NCBI GenBank assembly: GCA_022448645.1
Contig: JAKVBZ010000125.1
Coordinates: forward strand, 1-11,437
Origin: Pirellulaceae bacterium
Lineage (GTDB): Bacteria; Planctomycetota; Planctomycetia; Pirellulales; Pirellulaceae
Length of the DNA: 11,437 bases
Reading direction: 5' to 3'
A program made the position numbers and the translations under genes. The notes beneath the pieces are model-generated. The model was not told the DNA's origin and searched no databases. It saw nothing but the letters and a program-made list of their open reading frames with translations. Shown here one piece after another: positions 6,776-11,437 of this stretch. The first letter of the stretch is position 1. Each line of letters begins with the position of its first letter.

Positions 6776-7744
6776 ATGGCCAACCGCGTAGTCTATTTGA
6801 ACGGTGAATTTGTCGCCGAATCCGAAGCACGAGTCTCGATTTTTGATTCGGCATTGATGTTCGGAGATATGGCCTTCGAAATGACACGCACCTATCGCCA
6901 AGAACTGTTCCGGTTGGACGAACATATTGATCGTTTGTACGATTCACTTCGACTGCTAGAAATTGATTGTGGCCTGACCATCGAGCAAATGAAGCAACGG
7001 AGCTTGGAAACGTTGGAGCGAAATTTACCGACCGAATCTGACGAATTCGACTGGCAAATTATGCATAACGTTTCCCGAGGACCACTGGGAGTTTACAGTC
7101 CAGCTTTTCCGCAAGGGATTGCTCCGACGGTATCCATCAACTGCTGGCCTTTGGTTTCGCACGTGGGCGGGATGGCAGAAAAGATCCTACATGGCGTCCA
7201 AGTCGCCGTCGTCGCACAACATGCCATCCCCAATCATTTGCTCGACCCCAGAGCCAAAACGCGTAGCCGCATGCACTATCAGATGGCTATCATGCAAGGC
7301 GCCCGAATGGGAAACGTATTCGGAGTGATGTTGGACCCTGACGGATACCTGGCAGAAGGTCCCGGTTGGAACATCTTTCTGGTGCGTGACGGCGCATTGT
7401 TGACTCCCGAACCGCGCAACATCCTGATCGGAGTGTCTCGTGGTGCCATCATCGACATCGCACGTTCGCTCGACATCGAAGTACACGAATGTAATCTGGG
7501 GCGTCTAGAAGCGTTACAGGCGGACGAAATTTTCTGCACCTCGACACCGTTCGGTGCCGTTCATGCTTCTCATTTCGAGGGTCAACAGGTGGGCGACGGT
7601 TCAGCCGGACCGGTATATCGACGGTTGATCGAAGCCTGGCAAGAAATGGTTGGAGTCGACTTTGCTGCTGAAGCTCAAAGTTACGCAGCTCAACTTCCAG
7701 GGTGGTTAGAGAAAGAGTCGCAGGCAAGCGCGGCACTCACTTGA
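6776..7744 (+). CDS. Class IV PLP-dependent aminotransferase (branched-chain/D-amino-acid type)
   Basis: Transfers an amino group between an amino acid and a 2-oxo acid using PLP. 322 residues. The start ATG at 6776 follows GGAGA (6765-6769) with a 6-base gap; an open extension back to 6677 is unlikely. Fold-type IV signatures in order: VYLNGEFV and ARVSIFDSALMFGD near the N-terminus, RLDEHIDRLYDSL (46-58), the Schiff-base lysine in DPRAKTRSRMHYQ (Lys161), YLAEGPGWNIFLV with the PLP-nitrogen partner Glu194, LTPEPRNILIGVSRG, and ADEIFCTSTPFGAVHA. The residues after Lys161 (TRSRMHY) differ from the usual branched-chain enzyme, so the gene should not be called ilvE on this evidence; D-amino-acid aminotransferase or another class IV activity is possible. 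A tail of about 30 residues extends beyond the usual core. It ends 12 bases before the convergent PVC haem gene. Confidence 0.93.
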   Translation: MANRVVYLNGEFVAESEARVSIFDSALMFGDMAFEMTRTYRQELFRLDEHIDRLYDSLRLLEIDCGLTIEQMKQRSLETLERNLPTESDEFDWQIMHNVSRGPLGVYSPAFPQGIAPTVSINCWPLVSHVGGMAEKILHGVQVAVVAQHAIPNHLLDPRAKTRSRMHYQMAIMQGARMGNVFGVMLDPDGYLAEGPGWNIFLVRDGALLTPEPRNILIGVSRGAIIDIARSLDIEVHECNLGRLEALQADEIFCTSTPFGAVHASHFEGQQVGDGSAGPVYRRLIEAWQEMVGVDFAAEAQSYAAQLPGWLEKESQASAALT

Positions 7745-7756
7745 TCGACGGTGCAT

Positions 7757-10711
7757 TTAGCGCGAAGATCCACGCAGTGGTGTGCGGCCATCCAAATACC
7801 GCCAATTCTTGATAAACGCGATCAGGTCGGCCATGTCTTGGTGCGATATCTGTTTTTCCATGCCCTCTGGCATCAACGAAGTGCCACTGGATCGAAGCTC
7901 TTCAATCTCATCCCGCCGGAACGTGTATGTTTTTCCTTCGGGTTGTTTTAATGTGACGGATGTCGCTGTCTCCGTCGCAATGATACCACGGAAAATCCGG
8001 CCGTCTTCGGTGACCAAACTGTAGTCGACGTAATTCGCATCGATGGCGCGATTAGGCTGGAGAATATCAGTCAAGTATTGCTCGCCACTTCTCACCCGTG
8101 AATCAGAAATATCCGGGGCAACATCCACTCCCACATCGTCAATTCTGTGACACACAGCGCAATGCTTCTTAAAGATTTGTTTACCTCGCTGCGCGTCTGC
8201 GGACATGTTCAGCACGCTGCGGTACTCAGCCAACACTTGTTGACGATCTTGCGGTACGGCAGCCGCCAGGAGTTCCGTGGCCCGTGCTTTGATCTGTGAA
8301 TCCCGATGTTGGACTAGCTGATTGACTTGATGGGATTCCAATTCAGAACTGGCAATGCGACCACGCGCGATCTGTTCCATCAGCAATTCAATGCGATCTT
8401 TGCTGCGCAAGACACCCGACAGTACACGACGACGTATTTGCGGTGATTCGGTGGAAAAATCAGACAACAGTTGCTCCCAAGGAAACAGGTCCGTTCGGCC
8501 AGCAAGGGCGTCGATGGCAACCGAACGCAATTCCGGGTCGGCCTCATGCATCGCGAGTTCTGTTAGAACTTTCGAAGTTCGTGCGGTCCTGTCCAACGAC
8601 AGGCAACCGATGGCTTCTATGCGCTCATCGGTTGTCGCCTCTTGGGAGGCGACAGCATCGTGTGCTTCTGCAAATAGCTGGTCCAAGGCACGCTGTTCAT
8701 CGGCTTTGAGCTTGTCACGAAACGACGTCACGGAAATTCCATGCCGCGTGAGTTCATGTAGAAAACGGATCACGGCAGCACGCGAAGATGATTCCGCCAG
8801 CAGCACACTGGCAGCATCCAATCGCTGTATTTCGTCGTTCGTCGACGCCGCCAACGGCACAAGCTGCATCATCCACTCGGCATGGTCCCCAGCACGATTC
8901 GTTTTTTCTATCGGGTTTTCTGCAGCATTCCGTAACGTTTCGGCCAAGACTTCGCCGGCACGAGTTCCCACGGCAATCAGCGCAGCCCGCATCTCCCACT
9001 CGTCGACAAAGTCTGAAAAAACAAGCGAAACTGGTGCTAGGGCCAATAAGGCTCGATACCGGATACGAGCATCGTCATGTTGGCAGAACGATTTTATCCT
9101 GTCTCGCAAACGACCCTTTGATTGGACATACGGTTCGCTCAGTGCTACAACCTGCTCGAGGACTCGCGGGTCCTCGTCGTTACTGGCTTCAAACAGCAGT
9201 TGCTCGTTCAGCAACCTGAGTCCCTGCAGTAGCCAAAGTGCGTGAATTCTTGCCAGCGAGGATCGCTGTTCTCGCACGACCTTCCGCAGACTCTCGTGGA
9301 CAGAAGCTTCGTCTCGTTCCAATAACAGACGGGACGCAGTTTCTCGCCACCAGGCATTGGGATGCGACAGGTACTGGACGAGTTCCGTATTCTTTGCCGT
9401 GCTGAGTTCTGGTGTTGAGCGAGAATGATCGGTGACTTGGGATCGTATTCGATAAATACGTCCGTGCTCGTTTCCCAGATGCAAATCCAAACGATCGCGC
9501 AGCTCTTCCGGCATCCAATCGGGATGTTCGATCACAGCTCGGTACATGTCGACAACATACAGGGCACCATCCGGCCCCAATTCCAGGTTGACCGGCGAAC
9601 ACCATTCATCGCGCGAAGCGAAGAATTCCTTGCCTTCTCGAGCTGGCTGGGAGGTAAACGTGACTCCGTGTGGATGCATGACCTCTCGGTGCACCAGGTG
9701 CCCCGTGGGATCACACGTGAATGCGTTCCCGTGGTAATCGTGTGGCAACAAGTCACCCCGGTATACGAGCACGCCACAAGCGGCCGTAAATTGCCCGGCG
9801 TGCAAATTGGATGTCGTCCAAGATCGGGTGATGGGAAAAACGCGTGACGCGGCACCCGCCGTAGCAACATCGTGGCGGACAGTCGGAACGCTGACCAAAG
9901 GGTTTTTAGTCAGGTACTCGTTTTCCATCACGATGTGCATGACTGGATTGCGATTGCTGCACACAAAACGGTTTCCGAAGTCATCAAACGTCATCCCAAA
10001 CTGTCCGGCACCAGAGACCGCTTCGAATTCTTGGGAGCGTGGGTCAAATCGAAAATCCATCCCGCTGATGGATAGCGGCTGTGAGTCCTGTTGCTGTACA
10101 GCGACAATCTCTCCACCACGCAATCCATTGGCAACATAGATTCGGTTGTCCAAGCCGAGTCGAGGATGGTTCGCTCGTAGTTGCGGATTTTCTTCGGCGA
10201 ATCCGGTATACCACGTTTCGATAAGATCTGCCTTTCCGTTTCCTGTGGTATCCTTCATATAAGCGACTTGTCCAGCCATCGTCACAAAGACACCACCTTT
10301 CCACGGTTGCAGGCCCGTGGCGAAGAGTAGCTCGTCGACAAAGACAGAACCCGATTCGAAGAACCCATCGCCGTCTTTGTCGGTAAGCACCGAGATTCGG
10401 GAGCGGGCCGGTTCGCCTGCAGGTGGGCCGTGTGGATAATCACGCATCTCGACGACCCACAAACGGCCATCTTCGTCAAAGCGGAGTGCTACAGGATCGA
10501 CAATCAACGGTTCATGAGCAACCAGTTCGACCAGCAGTCCCGGTGCCATTTCGATGTGTTGCAATGACTGTTGTGGTGAAAGTGGGCTTACGACGGCTGG
10601 CCGCTCCGCCACAGCATACGGAAAGGGCATCGCGCAGAACACGAGCATGCCGATGAGCCATCCCGTTCGTGGCGATAGCAACCTTCGCACGTTGTCGTTT
10701 GTGAAAGTCAT
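7757..10711 (-). CDS. Secreted PVC-type haem-binding protein with dehydrogenase-like propeller and HEAT-like repeats
   Basis: 984 residues, exported; role unknown, thought to be redox because of its domains. Residues 1-35 are a signal peptide with core WLIGMLVFCAMPF and an A-V-A end. About 45-425 is the membrane-bound-dehydrogenase-like propeller, with LRFDEDGRLWVVEMRDYP, DGALYVVDMYR, and calcium-loop-like runs DKDGDGFFES (111-120) and DTTGNGKADLIE (154-165). About 440-830 is an alpha-helical HEAT-type array (LSHPNAWWRETASRLLLER and similar). The C-terminus is the PVC haem domain, RGKQIFKKHCAVCH (haem Cys851, Cys854, His855), with probable distal Met947 in SLMPEGM. This domain order is typical of planctomycete and verrucomicrobial proteins. 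The ATG at 10709-10711 gives a clean signal peptide; no ribosome binding site is visible. It lies 164 bases after the aldolase on the same strand, too loosely spaced to call an operon. Confidence 0.94.
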   Translation of the reverse strand: MTFTNDNVRRLLSPRTGWLIGMLVFCAMPFPYAVAERPAVVSPLSPQQSLQHIEMAPGLLVELVAHEPLIVDPVALRFDEDGRLWVVEMRDYPHGPPAGEPARSRISVLTDKDGDGFFESGSVFVDELLFATGLQPWKGGVFVTMAGQVAYMKDTTGNGKADLIETWYTGFAEENPQLRANHPRLGLDNRIYVANGLRGGEIVAVQQQDSQPLSISGMDFRFDPRSQEFEAVSGAGQFGMTFDDFGNRFVCSNRNPVMHIVMENEYLTKNPLVSVPTVRHDVATAGAASRVFPITRSWTTSNLHAGQFTAACGVLVYRGDLLPHDYHGNAFTCDPTGHLVHREVMHPHGVTFTSQPAREGKEFFASRDEWCSPVNLELGPDGALYVVDMYRAVIEHPDWMPEELRDRLDLHLGNEHGRIYRIRSQVTDHSRSTPELSTAKNTELVQYLSHPNAWWRETASRLLLERDEASVHESLRKVVREQRSSLARIHALWLLQGLRLLNEQLLFEASNDEDPRVLEQVVALSEPYVQSKGRLRDRIKSFCQHDDARIRYRALLALAPVSLVFSDFVDEWEMRAALIAVGTRAGEVLAETLRNAAENPIEKTNRAGDHAEWMMQLVPLAASTNDEIQRLDAASVLLAESSSRAAVIRFLHELTRHGISVTSFRDKLKADEQRALDQLFAEAHDAVASQEATTDERIEAIGCLSLDRTARTSKVLTELAMHEADPELRSVAIDALAGRTDLFPWEQLLSDFSTESPQIRRRVLSGVLRSKDRIELLMEQIARGRIASSELESHQVNQLVQHRDSQIKARATELLAAAVPQDRQQVLAEYRSVLNMSADAQRGKQIFKKHCAVCHRIDDVGVDVAPDISDSRVRSGEQYLTDILQPNRAIDANYVDYSLVTEDGRIFRGIIATETATSVTLKQPEGKTYTFRRDEIEELRSSGTSLMPEGMEKQISHQDMADLIAFIKNWRYLDGRTPLRGSSR

Positions 10712-10875
10712 TGAGCCACAATCTTAGTTGGAACCTATGGCCACAGGGCGAGTGACTCTGTTGACCTGGCTTATGATAACATCCCTCGGAGGACCTTTCC
10801 CGACGCCATTCGCTTTCTCTTCTAAACCCTCATGACCTCGACCTCCCCTTCTGGTCGTGGCCGCCAACAAGTCCG
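10712..10875. promoter_or_regulatory. Short gap that must hold the PVC haem gene's 5' signals
   Basis: 164 bases between the aldolase stop and the start of the PVC haem gene, both on the minus strand. It contains only a weak 5-bp inverted repeat (CGACC and GGTCG, about 10839-10857), with no T-run on either side. I cannot point to -10/-35 boxes. Confidence 0.2.
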
Positions 10876-11437
10876 CTAAGAAAGCGCTTCGTCGAGCATT
10901 TGTTTCGACATCAACTCCAACATCCGAAAGTCATTCGAAACATCGATAAACTGAAATCCCTCGGCAATACGTTGTCGCGCGGACACACCATCTCCCAAAG
11001 GAATGCCGCTTGGCTTACCTACTCGCTGGCAACCTTCTCGGAATCGTTGCAGGGCAGCTTCATGATCCGCGTGGCCCGGGGCAACTCCCATCGACATGGC
11101 CAAATCTCCTGGCCCTAAGAACCCGATGTCGATACCGTCGACACTCGCGATCGCTTCAGCATTCTCGATGCCTTCCATGTCTTCAATTTGTGGAATGCAC
11201 AATACTTGATCGTTAGCGATTTCAGGATAATTCGGGTCGTAAAGCCGGCAACGGGAGGTGCCGATGGAGCGGGTTCCCTGTGGTGGGTAACGCATGGATT
11301 TGGCCAAAAATTCGGCTTGTTCCGGAGTGCTCACATGAGGAAACACCAAACCCCAGGCACCAGCGTCCAACAAACGAGAGATGGTTTCTTTGCTGTGATC
11401 CCACGCCCTGGCAATGGGAACGGCACCGCGCGCCTCG
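10876..11437 (-). CDS. HpcH/HpaI-family aldolase, N-terminus outside the window
   Basis: Metal-dependent class II aldolase family that cleaves or forms 2-keto-3-deoxy acids such as 4-hydroxy-2-oxoheptanedioate or 2-keto-3-deoxy-L-rhamnonate. The frame is open to the right edge, so about 187 residues are visible out of a usual 250-260; roughly the first 65-70 are missing. Visible signatures: LLDAGAWGLVFPHVSTPEQA, RYPPQGTRSIG, the metal-binding Glu in IPQIEDMEGIENAEAI (residue 86 of the visible part) and the metal-binding Asp in IDIGFLGPGDLAMSMG (residue 112). A separate Met-like start near 11371 is a TTG inside the domain and is not the real start. Which keto acid it uses cannot be told; macrophomate-synthase-like members share these motifs. 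Confidence 0.92.
   Translation of the reverse strand, partial: EARGAVPIARAWDHSKETISRLLDAGAWGLVFPHVSTPEQAEFLAKSMRYPPQGTRSIGTSRCRLYDPNYPEIANDQVLCIPQIEDMEGIENAEAIASVDGIDIGFLGPGDLAMSMGVAPGHADHEAALQRFREGCQRVGKPSGIPLGDGVSARQRIAEGFQFIDVSNDFRMLELMSKQMLDEALS

Noticed and set aside
8355..9245. 296-codon plus-strand open frame
   Set aside because: It lies wholly antisense to the HEAT-like part of the PVC haem gene and has a low-complexity Ser/Arg/Ala composition typical of a shadow frame.

Overview
The window looks like chromosomal DNA of a planctomycete, probably from the Pirellulales side. Two protein architectures support this: a secreted PSCyt1/DUF1549 multi-c-type-cytochrome protein (minus strand, left end), and a 984-residue protein with a secreted dehydrogenase-like propeller, HEAT-like repeats and a PVC-type haem-binding CxxCH domain (minus strand, right half). 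Both are hallmark families of that phylum. Few genes show strong Shine-Dalgarno sites, which also fits.

Layout from left to right. 1-1699 (-) is a shortened PSCyt1/DUF1549 gene. It ends at an amber stop, its DUF1553 half is missing, and the reading frame beyond the stop runs into what looks like the middle of a DUF1501 gene. 1703-2933 holds no gene I can support. 2934-4442 (-) is an intact NAD(P)-dependent aldehyde dehydrogenase, with a hairpin after its stop and a possible small membrane ORF overlapping its start. 4708-5506 (-) is an AT-richer stretch holding the decayed RuvC half of a TnpB/Cas12f-type RNA-guided nuclease, followed by several small hairpins. 5631-6299 (+) is a HAD-superfamily phosphatase/phosphomutase. 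6300-6775 is a gap. 6776-7744 (+) is a class IV (branched-chain or D-amino-acid type) PLP aminotransferase. 7757-10711 (-) is the large PVC haem protein, convergent with the aminotransferase and separated from it by 12 bases. 10876-11437 (-) is the C-terminal part of an HpcH/HpaI-type aldolase that runs off the window.

The genes do not form one pathway. The intact ones are metabolic (aldehyde oxidation, amino-acid transamination, phosphoester hydrolysis, 2-keto-acid aldol chemistry), and the two cytochrome-type proteins belong to the expanded secreted redox repertoire of planctomycetes. The left half is eroding: two independent pseudogenes and about 2 kb of non-coding DNA surround one healthy gene.

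The most notable item is the nuclease relic. RuvC-I, the RuvC-II helix, the bridging WRYHELQ helix, the zinc ribbon, RuvC-III and the native C-terminus can be reassembled across three in-frame stops and two single-base frameshifts. No CRISPR repeats are visible, so a transposon-type TnpB is more likely than a working Cas12f, but the relic resembles the compact Cas12f1 branch closely. It is disrupted in every reading frame, so automatic gene calling would probably miss it and might instead extend the HAD gene across it on the other strand.
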